A stretch of DNA of 64,000 bases from Aphanomyces cochlioides (lineage: Eukaryota > Oomycota > Saprolegniomycetes > Saprolegniales > Verrucalvaceae): NCBI GenBank assembly GCA_019828595.1, contig JAHQRK010000004.1, forward strand, positions 2,790,001 to 2,854,000. The letters run 5' to 3'. Of the stretch, positions 48,019-57,500 are shown one piece after another; the first letter of the stretch is position 1, and each line of letters opens with the position of its first letter. The notes under the pieces are model-generated. The model ran no database searches. It was not told where the DNA came from and saw only the letters and a program-made list of their open reading frames with translations. The position numbers and the translations under genes were made by a program.

Positions 48019-49932
48019 ATGGTGGTCTTGTCGTCGTATGAGCAAACCCGCGAGGCGAATATTGCCCGCAACAAGGCAATGCTCGAGTTTCTAGGCATCG
48101 AAAAGCTCAAGACCAAGTCACCACCCAAACGCCCTCGCAAAAAACCGGTGGGACCAGCTAGGCGGTCCTCACGGGTTGAGCAAGTCAATGAAGTCCGAGT
48201 CAAGATCCAACAAGTTCTGGACGCTGAAGATGAGATATACCGTAAACAACACGAGCAACGCTTGCGAGCTATACGTGAAGAGCTCAAGCGGGAACGCGAA
48301 GAGCTGGCCGCCATGCGTCGAGAGGAAGTTGAACAGCGACGTGTGGAGAAACAACTCCTCAAGATACAAAAGCAAGCTGCCAAGAAGAGGCGCCATGACG
48401 AAGCCTTGCGGTTGAAAAGAGAGCGTGAACAAGAGAGGAGGCGCAAGAAATTGGAGGAAGAGAGGCGTCGCAACGTGGTCGTGTTTAAACTGCCGCAATC
48501 TTTCCGTGGACTTGTTCAACCAGAGATGGGCGAGACACTCTTCAAGGACTCACTTTCATCCAAGGGCCGGTCGACTGATATTATTGAAATAACTGAGAGC
48601 TCGGACGAGGATGAAGACCCGTCGGAAAGCTCTTCTGAAGAATCGTCAGATGACGAAGTCTCTTCGGAAGAAGTTTCCTCGGACGACGAGCACTCTTCTG
48701 AAGAGAAACTTATGATCTCAATTGAAAATGCGTTCAAGCGAAAGAAACCTGTCCAGCAAATACGCTACCTGTACAAACGAAAGGTGCATGACGAAGTCAA
48801 GGAAGAGCATGCTATCAAGCTCAAATTACCGAAAACTGTGATCCCAACAGACACCTCTGAGCAGCATGTCGTCAAACTTAAAATTCCAACAGAAGCTCGA
48901 GCACAACCTCAAGACCGCCCCCATGTTATTAAGCTCAAACTACCGACTGGACAAGGCCGAATCGAGCATAATATTGCCGTAAAAGCTGAGGATCCAGACG
49001 AGGGACCGTTGGGCAGGCGGGGTTCATCTAGCGACAGCTCAGATAGTGAAGATGGAGACGAAGATATGGGAAACGACACCAATGATACGACTTTCTCTGC
49101 GTCTCCAGCCACAGCTCAACCTCAAGAACGACCACATGTTATCAAGCTCAGGCTACCGTGTGCGCCAAACTTTACTCACACCAACGACATCAGTAATGAC
49201 CAATGTCCTGATGAGATGGCGTCGTTGACCAGACCCAAGTCGAATCCATCCAGCGACGACCTCAGCACCGAGGACGTTGATAAGAACAAGGAAAACATCG
49301 CCAATAGTACAGCTTCGCCTCCGATTGTCCTACCTCAAACTCTGTCACAAGAACGTCCACACGTTATTAAACTCAAGCTACCAATAGCTCATAGCCATGA
49401 TGGCATCAAGAACGCAGTCCAAGCTGAAGATTCCGACGTTGCAACTTCGGACAGGCTCCAGTCGGCATTGCCTCAAAGTCAAGTGAGCCACAATTCCACC
49501 GTCAGTTCCAGTTCTGAGGATTCGGACGAAGATAAAGAAAGCGATACTGAAGGCATAACTCAGTCGACAACAAAATCCGACCAGGAACCCAGGAACTCAA
49601 ATTCGATCGTGCGACTCAAATTGGGAAAGAGATCGCTCGCAGACATGCTGCATGGAAAAGCCAAAGCGCACGAGTTTCAAGTGTACTTGAGCAAAGGCAT
49701 TCATGGACTCTGCATGGATTTCGACGTGGATGCCACGCGAATCAAAGTTGCAGGCTTTCGTCGGCCACGACCGGGAATACTTGGCCCAGCCGAGGCGTCG
49801 GGAATGATCGAGGTCGGTGACGAACTTGTTGCAGTCGAAGGAGACCGCCTCTTGCATGGCGAGGATTTTAAGAGGTTTGTACCGATTCTCAAGAGCGGTT
49901 TGAGTGTTACTTTGAGTTTTCGTCGACAGTGA
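48019..49932 (+). CDS. YExxR-motif protein 1 with repeated HVIKLKLP motifs and a C-terminal PDZ-like domain
   Basis: A 637-residue intronless protein. Start 48019 was chosen because MVVLSSYEQTREANIARNKA aligns with the starts of the two neighbouring paralogues. Residues 1-30 hold the shared motif and an AT-hook-like basic patch (PPKRPRKKP) follows. Residues 60-155 form a long charged helix. Acidic Ser/Asp/Glu tracts alternate with at least five copies of a short motif, HxIKLKLP (48808, 48865, 48921, 49132 and 49357). The last 90 residues are PDZ-like (GLCMDFDVDATRIKVAGF; LGPAEASGMIEVGDELVAVEGDRL). Composition suggests a nuclear scaffold; function unknown. Confidence 0.75.
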   Translation: MVVLSSYEQTREANIARNKAMLEFLGIEKLKTKSPPKRPRKKPVGPARRSSRVEQVNEVRVKIQQVLDAEDEIYRKQHEQRLRAIREELKREREELAAMRREEVEQRRVEKQLLKIQKQAAKKRRHDEALRLKREREQERRRKKLEEERRRNVVVFKLPQSFRGLVQPEMGETLFKDSLSSKGRSTDIIEITESSDEDEDPSESSSEESSDDEVSSEEVSSDDEHSSEEKLMISIENAFKRKKPVQQIRYLYKRKVHDEVKEEHAIKLKLPKTVIPTDTSEQHVVKLKIPTEARAQPQDRPHVIKLKLPTGQGRIEHNIAVKAEDPDEGPLGRRGSSSDSSDSEDGDEDMGNDTNDTTFSASPATAQPQERPHVIKLRLPCAPNFTHTNDISNDQCPDEMASLTRPKSNPSSDDLSTEDVDKNKENIANSTASPPIVLPQTLSQERPHVIKLKLPIAHSHDGIKNAVQAEDSDVATSDRLQSALPQSQVSHNSTVSSSSEDSDEDKESDTEGITQSTTKSDQEPRNSNSIVRLKLGKRSLADMLHGKAKAHEFQVYLSKGIHGLCMDFDVDATRIKVAGFRRPRPGILGPAEASGMIEVGDELVAVEGDRLLHGEDFKRFVPILKSGLSVTLSFRRQ

Positions 49933-49960
49933 ACTGACTGAGAAGCGTGTATCTAAATGT

Positions 49961-50570
49961 TTAAAGCAAATCGTCTTCGTCTATTTCAGCCGACGGCTTG
50001 GTGTCCTCTTCGAAGTCGTCGAAGATAGAGCCCTTTGCAGATCGCATGCTGCTCGAGAGCACAGGTTGTGGAGGAGTCACAACGACGGGAACTGGGTCCT
50101 CTTTCTTGGCAGATGCTTGGGAACCAGGCTGTGGTGTTGCAGGTTGCGGGTCGTACTTATGCAAATGCCGCCTCCAAGCTTGCACGCGTCCATCCCAGGC
50201 TCGCTTGCTGGCAACGGCATACTTGTCTGGTGTTGATGGGTGGATTCCTGGCTTTCGTTGGTGCCTACAAAGCAATGATAAGAACTCGTATACGCAATGC
50301 GTCGTACTTTGGAACTTCTTGTATGTATCGATCGTAGCCGATGGTATTTTTGCCAAAGTCGATTTGCTTTTGTCGCTGGGCCAACTTATGTGGGTCTGTT
50401 TCCTTTTGCTGCATTTGACTCTTGGGTGGAGGCCGTTTATCACGTGGTGGGCTCATTCGATGTGTCTCATCCTTTTCTCGGTGAGAATCTTTCTTTGCCG
50501 GGCTTGTAAAGCGCTGTCGCTTCCCACAATCGTTGTCCATCCATGAGCCATCTTCAGCTCGTCTCTTCAT
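49961..50570 (-). CDS. SLBP: Histone mRNA stem-loop binding protein SLBP
   Basis: Exons 50308-50570 and 49961-50264, 188 residues. SLBP binds the 3' stem-loop of replication-dependent histone mRNAs and governs their processing and translation. The RNA-binding domain is spread over both exons: [20 protein letters not shown] in exon 1, then [20 protein letters not shown] and [16 protein letters not shown] in exon 2. TPDK replaces the usual TPNK; the flanking Tyr, Arg and His are intact. The acidic C-terminus ([20 protein letters not shown]) is typical. Joining with the 43-bp intron restores ...EVPK-HQRKPG in frame. Divergent from the PDZ-like gene 2, with an ATCCGGAT cluster between. Confidence 0.92.
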
Positions 50571-50602
50571 GATGACCAAAATGAAAATGGAGGGAATTAA
50601 AT

Positions 50603-50637
50603 TTATCCGGATAATACAATTATACAGTTTTATCCGG
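50603..50637. promoter_or_regulatory. TTATCCGGATAA palindrome plus TTTATCCGG
   Basis: A perfect 12-bp palindrome at 50603-50614 and a half copy at 50629-50637, between the divergent SLBP (start 50570, -) and PDZ-like gene 2 (start 50730, +). Confidence 0.6.
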
Positions 50638-50729
50638 TGAAGCCTCTCAGAATGGATAGAAAAATTTTGATGGCGGGATGTTCATTCGTTGGATTCGAAT
50701 TGCATATCCAAGTTGTTGGTGCCGGTGGC

Positions 50730-51433
50730 ATGGAGCAACCTTTGTCCGAGTATGAAGCCGAGCGCGCTGCGAAGATTGCACGGAACAAAGCCATGCTAGC
50801 ATCTCTAGGCATCGAGAAGATAGAAGTCAAAGCGAACGATTCGAAAGCAGCAATGAACTCGCCAGCTCGACGAGGTCCAGCAAAGCGAAACCAGCATCCG
50901 AGGCGCCGATCAGCCCGCGTTGAGAAAATCCTACAAGCAATGTATGAAACATCACGACTGCAGCGTGTGGATAGAGCTGAGAAGGAGCGGCTGTACTTGA
51001 TGCGACCGAAGAAAGGTCCAAATGCGCGAACAGATTGCACGTTCTCGTCAAATGTAAGATTGCTCATTGATGGCCTTTGAGACTCATGATCTGATTGTAG
51101 GCGAAAAACAAAGCCATGATGAGGGAGTCAGGAGTGGATGCAAAGAAGCGATATGTCCATGAGTACCAAGTGACACTTAAGCGAAGCCCTTATGGCTACT
51201 GCATGAATCTCGGCATACTTAAGCTCAGTGTCTGTGTGGTCAACTTCTTTCGACCTGAAGCGAAATTCATTGGGCCCGCCGAAGCATGTGGAAAGATTCA
51301 ACCTGGCGATAAGCTCGTTAGCCTCAATGGCAATACTTTATACGGCGGCGACGATTTCAAGCGGCGGTGGCAGGAATGTAGCGCGGCGCCAACAGTCACA
51401 CTTGGGTTTCGTCGGCTGGTGGCAGAAGTCTAA
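50730..51433 (+). CDS. YExxR-motif protein 2 with a C-terminal PDZ-like domain
   Basis: Exons 50730-51053 and 51101-51433, 218 residues. N-terminal MEQPLSEYEAERAAKIARNK-AMLASLGIE matches proteins 1 and 3; a basic, Arg-rich linker follows (RRGPAKRNQHPRRRSARVEK). Exon 2 has a second NKAM motif (AKNKAMMRESGV) and a PDZ-like domain (GYCMNLGILKLSVCVVNFF; GPAEACGKIQPGDKLVSLNG; FKRRWQECSAAPTVTLGFRR) parallel to that of protein 1. It looks like a short version of protein 1 lacking the repeat region. Function unknown; basic linker suggests nuclear location. Confidence 0.75.
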
Positions 51434-51548
51434 TCTATTTTATTGCAACGAATACCTTATCGATGCTTCAACTACGAGCTACCAGAGCACATACACTGAA
51501 AATGACCTCATCATCCATGCATGGTTCCTTTCTGTCAAAAGAATCGAC

Positions 51549-51600
51549 ACCCTAAAACCCTTAACCCCTTTTTCCTCAACCCCTAAACCCCAAAAACCCT
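51549..51600 (+). promoter_or_regulatory. CCCTAAA-like C-rich tract before YExxR gene 3
   Basis: Degenerate telomere-like repeats (accctaaaaccctt, aacccctaaacccc) cover about 50 bp ending 43 bp before the start at 51643. They may be a telobox-like promoter element. Confidence 0.45.
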
Positions 51601-51642
51601 CTGATGAATTTTGCCCATTTTTAGTTTGGTGTCAAGTGGGAC

Positions 51643-52807
51643 ATGATGTTGTCCGAGTACGAGCAGGAGCGCCTGGCCAAAATTGCGCGCAACAAAGCGA
51701 TGTTGGGCTCTCTCGGCATCGAGTCGCTGAAAGAGGATAAGCCACAGAAGAAGAATTCTGTCGCGAAGAAGATCATTGATGTTCCACTGCGACGATCTGC
51801 CCGCGTAAAAGCAGAAATGGCTCGACGAGACGATGAAACAATTGTGATTGACGTTAGTCAAAGCAGGAGGCCACGTCGATCAAAAACAGTCAAATCACTG
51901 TACGTGCAGTCACCAGCGCCACCGAGAAGGTCAATGGATTTCTTGGACATGACAAAGACCAATCGACCAGCTGCAAGAGAACCACAGATGATCAACATGA
52001 TTGAGACGGCACAGAAGCAACAACAGCTCAAGGTGAATCGTTTATGGACAACAAATGTTTATATTCAATCTGTAGCTCTACTCGGAACTTCTTGAAGGTG
52101 TACCTACGCACATGATCGAATCAGGACCAAAAGTGAGCGGAATTTCTACGAAAGAACTAGACCTCGTCGTACCATCGGACGAGTACATTGGCCATGCGCT
52201 CTACCCAGTTGGAAAGCTTGCAACAATGATGTGGCTTTGCCCAGGCTACCATCCCAAGTTTTCTCTGCTTCAAAGTCATCAAGTGTGGACAAATGCGATG
52301 GTTATCTTCATCAATATCGATTTGAACGATCGGTTGTCCCAACATGCCTTTCACGCTCATGTGCATTTTGTAGTTACACGAACGATTTCTCGAGAAATGC
52401 AGAGACAGATCAGCTCTTCATTGTGTGGTTTGCACGGGTGCGACGACGAGGAGCCAGCTTGACCTGAAAATTACTTGTAGACATCACTCACGGAGGAGAA
52501 TCCCGTGATTCAGCAACTCATTCATGGTCCAAAGTCATCAGCATCACCGAAAATTGATCCACCAGCGCACGAGAAACCTACGCTGCTTTTCTTTCGCTTT
52601 TCGCAGGTTTGGATCCAGACCAGACTTGAGATCTAACATCGCTAATAGGGACCATACGTCTACGGTGGTCGACTAGGCTACGTAAGCCATGATGCGGAGA
52701 ACCATCCGTCGATCCAATTCACGTTTGAATTGTTGGACGCAGCTCGCTTCACCTCGTCACTCAATACGCTCGTGCTGTCGAAACAAAAACCCAGTTTAAA
52801 ACCTTAA
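51643..52807 (+). CDS. YExxR-motif protein 3, possibly FYR-domain-containing; 3' exons uncertain
   Basis: Exon 1 (51643-52032) encodes MMLSEYEQERLAKIARNKAM-LGSLGIE and a long basic linker. Exon 2 begins at 52076 (LYSELLEGVPTHMIE) and reaches ALYPVGKLATM, which resembles the start of an FYRN domain. Downstream coding potential continues (YTNDFSRNAETDQLFIVWF, ITHGGESRDSATHSWSKV, GPYVYGGRLGYVSHD) up to a likely stop at 52805-52807, and the GES...SW..V pattern resembles FYRC, but I could not settle the introns between 52,230 and 52,660. FYR domains occur in chromatin proteins. The end overlaps the prefoldin 6 stop by 3 bp. The first exon is firm, the rest tentative. Confidence 0.55.
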
Positions 52808-53248
52808 CGACCAAGTTGAGCTTGAGCTTGCGCCGCGGCAGCTCCTGCACTTTCTGCAGCATTCTTTTGCATTTGCATTTGAATCGCCGCAATGTTTTGT
52901 CGAATCTTGACTGCTTCTTCTTCCTTGGCCGCCAACTTCTTTTCGACTTTTTCCATTTCATTCTGAATGAATTCCAATCGCTTGGATACGTTGGACTTGG
53001 CTTCTGATGTGTCTTGCTTGAGCAAGACAGGGCCGACGAGTTTGAACACCTTGGCATTGTCGTCGAGCAAATCAAGCTCTTGCTTCACCATGCTGTTTTC
53101 GTTCTGTTGTTGGGCATACAATTGGCGTTGGTTCGCTAGCACTGATACCTAAACACACTAGAATCTCCACACATCCTGTTTCGTTTACCTCTTCTTGAAG
53201 GGCGCGGTAGGCCGCCATTTCCGCATCTGCTTGCTGTGCCAAAGCCAT
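52804..53248 (-). CDS. PFDN6: Prefoldin subunit 6
   Basis: Exons 53189-53248 and 52804-53148, 134 residues. A beta-type prefoldin subunit of the hexamer that hands unfolded actin and tubulin to the CCT chaperonin. The coiled-coil/beta-hairpin signature is clear: NENSMVKQELDLLDDNAKVF, KLVGPVLLKQDTSEAKSNVS and KRLEFIQNEMEKVEKKL. The C-terminal tail is Ala/Gln-rich (AAQAQAQLGR). Confidence 0.93.
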
Positions 53249-53577
53249 TCTTTTTCAATAATAAAGACGTCAAATCACTTTTTTAACCTGTCAGACTCAA
53301 AATCGTTTTTACTGTATAAATTGATCATCCTATCAATATAAAGTTATATTAAGTAGTAAATACTGACCTCTATCGTTAAAATTATATTTTATCTTTTAAC
53401 CAATTCTATTTTATATAAGATATTTTAAAGTATTTTATATATATATATAATAAAATGGTCTCAGAGTATTTAGTTGTGCCTGTGCTTCATACAATAAATA
53501 TAATTAATATAAAACCTCTTTTATCAAGGCAAGGGGTGAAGGGGTTTGTAGGAGAACATGAATTATCCATGGCCATG
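53249..53577. other. AT-rich intergenic region
   Basis: About 330 bp, strongly AT-rich, with a (TA)n run near 53435-53450. No gene seen. A G-rich aggggtgaaggggttt run at about 53530-53546 lies just past the 3' end of the next gene. Confidence 0.4.
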
Positions 53578-54477
53578 TTACATGAGTCCTGTGCCGGTTA
53601 TGAGGCGAGAGACATCTTCATTGTGGGCTTCCACAGCTTTTACGAAGGCTGTAAGATCGTCGCGAGGAATAAGGCCAACTTGGTTTTCGAGAGCTTTGTA
53701 TGCTGCGCTAGCTCCTTCGACAACTGGCACAATGCCTTCGATGAGGCCAATTGCGTCTCCAGACGATGTAGCAACTGCAGCACCACCGCACATGCCTTGC
53801 TCTAGCACGCTGTCGCTCTTGGCAAATGCCTGCTTTGTAGTTGGATTGAGCCAGAAAAAGGAGCCGTGGATTGATTGAGGAACTACTGACTCTTTGTTGG
53901 GTTGCGTGTGCCCATAAAAGTCGAGTGGCCAGTTGTCAAGCAAAGGGACTGGGTGCGCAAGATCGAACGCATCGTTGAGGATATCTTTGTCGGCACCTTG
54001 CAATTCGAGTGCGGCTAGGTCTCTAAATGCAAACTAAGATCTGCAAGAAGATATGACGGGTACCTTGTTGAGTGAATTGCAACCGTTGGTTCAAGATCGA
54101 TTTCCCAAGTAATTGTGCCTGATCCAATCTACAAAAAGTGCGCGTTGCCATCCCAGAGCGCTTCAAGCAGTCAACATACCTCTCGAAGTGCTAATTTATG
54201 CTTGACAAAGGCTTCGTCTACGTATTGCAGCCATTCGTGCGGATAATACGTCGGGTAGAGCCAAGGACATGCAACATGAGCACATGTGAGGACGTGAAGC
54301 TTGGTGTGGTTGTTTGCTTGACGAGCGAGCATGGCAGATCCCCTATGATGCGCTGCTTCATATCAAACTTGGACAGTTTATGCATACGTACCGGCTCAGG
54401 ACTTCAAAGGCCTCCATCCCTTCATGAGGCATGCGAAAGTGCGTCGTGAGCGCCAAGACGCTCTTCAGTCGTGTCAT
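53578..54477 (-). CDS. Trypsin-fold (clan PA) protein with Cys in place of the nucleophile Ser
   Basis: Four exons from an ATG at 54477, about 250 residues. The order of motifs is that of chymotrypsin-like peptidases: His in VLTCAHVACPW, a candidate Asp in TRDLAALEL, and the nucleophile loop EQGMCGGAAVATSSGDAIG, where family members have GxSGG. Splices join ...VLSR-GSAMLARQ, ALRE-IGSGTITWEI and HSTR-DLAALEL in frame. The Cys could make it a cysteine peptidase or leave it inactive. There is no clear signal peptide; the N-terminus (MTRLKSVLALTTHFRMPHEG) could be a weak organelle signal. Substrate unknown. Confidence 0.65.
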
Positions 54478-54516
54478 GCCGAATGACGCACTTGGAAAAT
54501 AAATGAATTAAATATT

Positions 54517-54540
54517 GGGGTTTAAGGGGTGGAGGGGTTA
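54517..54540 (-). promoter_or_regulatory. AACCCC-rich tract before the trypsin-fold gene
   Basis: Read on the minus strand, aacccctccaccccttaaacccc lies 40-63 bp before the start codon at 54477, in the same orientation as the tract before the gene at 51643. Confidence 0.4.
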
Positions 54541-57500
54541 TCATCTTGAGGATTGATCAACTGAAAATGAGCGACGGGAGTGGCGCAAGATTGGTGCTGT
54601 ATCTTGGAGAGGCACAATATTCATCATGTCGGGCATCCTGGTACTTTGGCCAGAGCCTGAAAAGCGTAGACTGTGATGTTCACCTCGTGAGCGCTCATCT
54701 TCAGAGAGCATCATGAGCGAGTTCTTTCTTCCGGCAGAGGGACTGACTCTGCTGTCGCATCGGATTGACGCCTCAGTCGGGCCATTCACTGTTGTTCCTG
54801 CTGGAAATACCAGTTTCGCTGATGGTTTTCGTGGAGCTGGAAGGACAGAATGCGTTGAATCACTCTTGTTTGACGCAAGTCTGGACGACTGGAGTTTCAT
54901 GGAGGACCCAAAACGCATCAAAGTTGCAATGAATCGATTTTGACTTCCTTCGTGGGATTTTGGTGCCCGCCTCCGGCGAGCGCGCAACTTCCATCTCTTG
55001 GCAAGACTCACGAGCGTGAAGAGTCGTTGCGCGGCTCGAATATCCCTGGTTTCCTCCAGGTGAGCTTCACGGTCGGTGTTGAGATGGACGAGGAGATTAC
55101 ATCCATGGCAAAAATTAGCGTTGCAAATGGGGCACGTCACAACAGCGATTGCGCTATGGCAGCACGCGCAACTCAAAAAGGGATGCAAAGCAGCTTGCTC
55201 GTGGTCCTTGTCGGCTTCAGGGCCATGGAATAAGTGAACAAACCGGTGAAAACTATTGTACACGTCCGATGGTGATGCATTCACCATAAAACTTAGATTC
55301 GAGCGATGAAGACTCTCACCCACGCTATCAGGATTTGCATCTTGCGGATCCAAAGTCTCCACCATCGTGCAGGCTTGGGCAATCCTGGGGACGGCCATCA
55401 TGGCGTCCTTTAGATCTTGTGAAGTGAGCTCCATGAGCTCACAAGCCCCAAGAGCTCGGACGGATGCGACTGCACAAGAAGCAACAAGTAAATTGGCGTG
55501 ACCAAAGTAATGTCCCTCGCGGTATCTGTTGATCTTGTTGTGTTGTTGCTGCTGCGTGGAGGATGAGGTCGTTAGCAAGCTGCCCTTGACGACGAAATAC
55601 ATAGAACTCGCGATCGAGCCTTCGACAACAGCGTATTCGCCATGAGGGTACATTTGAAGGCGGAGTCGGCATGCTATTTGAAAGCGCAGCTAAAGATTCG
55701 ATGAGATTTGTGGGAACTAATGATGTATCCTCAGTACCTGATCGAGATCCGACGGGGTAGCGCCGAGTGGTTTGAAGAAATTTGTCGCAAAAGCTGTCAA
55801 TGATTTGTGTGCGAGGAATATGACCGCTTGACCTTTGATGTCTCGAGGCAGCTCTTGGAGAATGTCGTCGTGGTGTACGCCTCGATGAGCATGCCACCAG
55901 TAGGACAAAAAGTCAGAGATGCGTTTCTTGAGTGCGGATTTGAACCGCATGCGTGCAAAATATCGTTGTGCGTACATTTCATGGATACGAAAAGTCACTT
56001 CGTGCTGTGTCAGCCACACAAACATCGTTGAGGCTTCACTGATGAAATACGACGTGAAAAACAAACCGCAGAGGCACACGACAATCACGAAGAAATATTG
56101 ATGCACTGAAGTTGGCAGTAAGGTTACACCTACAAGTACACACCAGGTCAAACGATGCAGACTGTGGCGACTTACCAGTGTTGGTGAAAAGACCCGTCGA
56201 GAAATACATGGCGCGAAAGAAGCGGCGAAAGTCGTCGCCGATTGTGTCCTCTCCAATATGGACTGCCAGCTCAGCTGCAGGCAGCCAAGACCACCATGAA
56301 GTGCCAAATCCATCCCAATATGTCATGGCAAAGTAGAGGCAACCAACCCAGTAGATGATTACAACGTACAACATAATGAGCTGGTAGAGATACGAGAGCG
56401 AAAATCGAGTGATCTCTGAGAGTGCACAGCGTAATCTGATGAGTTTGCCGCATCGATTCAGCCGAAAGAATGCCCGACTCGAGCTTGCAAAGTAATCCAA
56501 AGGTAGAACACATACAATATCCCAAAGCCGAGCTGTCCAGCCATAGGTTTGGCTCACAGGCTCGTCATAGAATTCCACCGTCGTGTCATTGTCAACCAAA
56601 TGAAGACGAAACCAAATGTCAAAGGCAAAAGCCAAGTCAGAGAGACCGTCTAGCCAAGCAAGAAATCGAATCGTGCTCTCCGAATTGATAACATTGTTAA
56701 AGCACGTCATGTATGGCACAGAGAGAACTTGATAGCCAATGAAGATAGACAACAGCACGAGCCAGCGAGTGTATAGCTTGGATTGCACCTGAATCCTCTG
56801 TAGTTGTCGCACATAACGCCTACAAAATTCTCTAGTGCAAACTAATCCGACGTAATTCTTACCGAATGCACAAAATCGTAGCACGGATTCTAGTCTTAGC
56901 AGTGTCGACTTGAAAAATGGCAAGCATGCTACGACTCATGTAGCGCGCAATCGACATTGCAGACATGATGGCTGAGCTTTGTTGTCGTTTTAATTTTAAA
57001 CTTTGTTGGAGTTTGGACTTTTGCATGTTCTTGAGCTCATTATGGTGGCTATGAACAATTCGAAGCACACCTTCTTTCCAAGTCGGGTGGAGTTGAAAGA
57101 CAGCGTTCAAGTGTTGCCTAGACAATGTGTAGACTGTGCAGAATGTCCTTGCTTGGATATTTGCATTTCGAGGTTTGTCAGAGAATAGCGACGCTTCACC
57201 AAAATAACTTCCAGGTAGGATTTCGTTCACCTTGACCATTATTGAGCTTTTGGCGCCCATTTCACCCAAATTCATGGCACGGTCGGCAGTAGTCTGCGTT
57301 GCGCTCCACTTCCTCATCATAGATACAAACAGCTTCGACACACGGCGCAACTGCGCGGGTTTTGTTTGGCGGATGGTTGGAAGCGAAGGCCCAGCTCCTG
57401 CTGTGTTGGTCAATTGATTTACTAAGACGTCAAGGATGCCCGTGTACACAAAGTACATTTCGAGACCTGTCTCGCCTTGCTTACAAACCATTTTTCCTCG

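Noticed and set aside
51549..51600. Interstitial telomere or chromosome-fusion scar
   Set aside because: Tract is short, degenerate and lies in a gene-dense region right before a start codon; no change of gene content around it.
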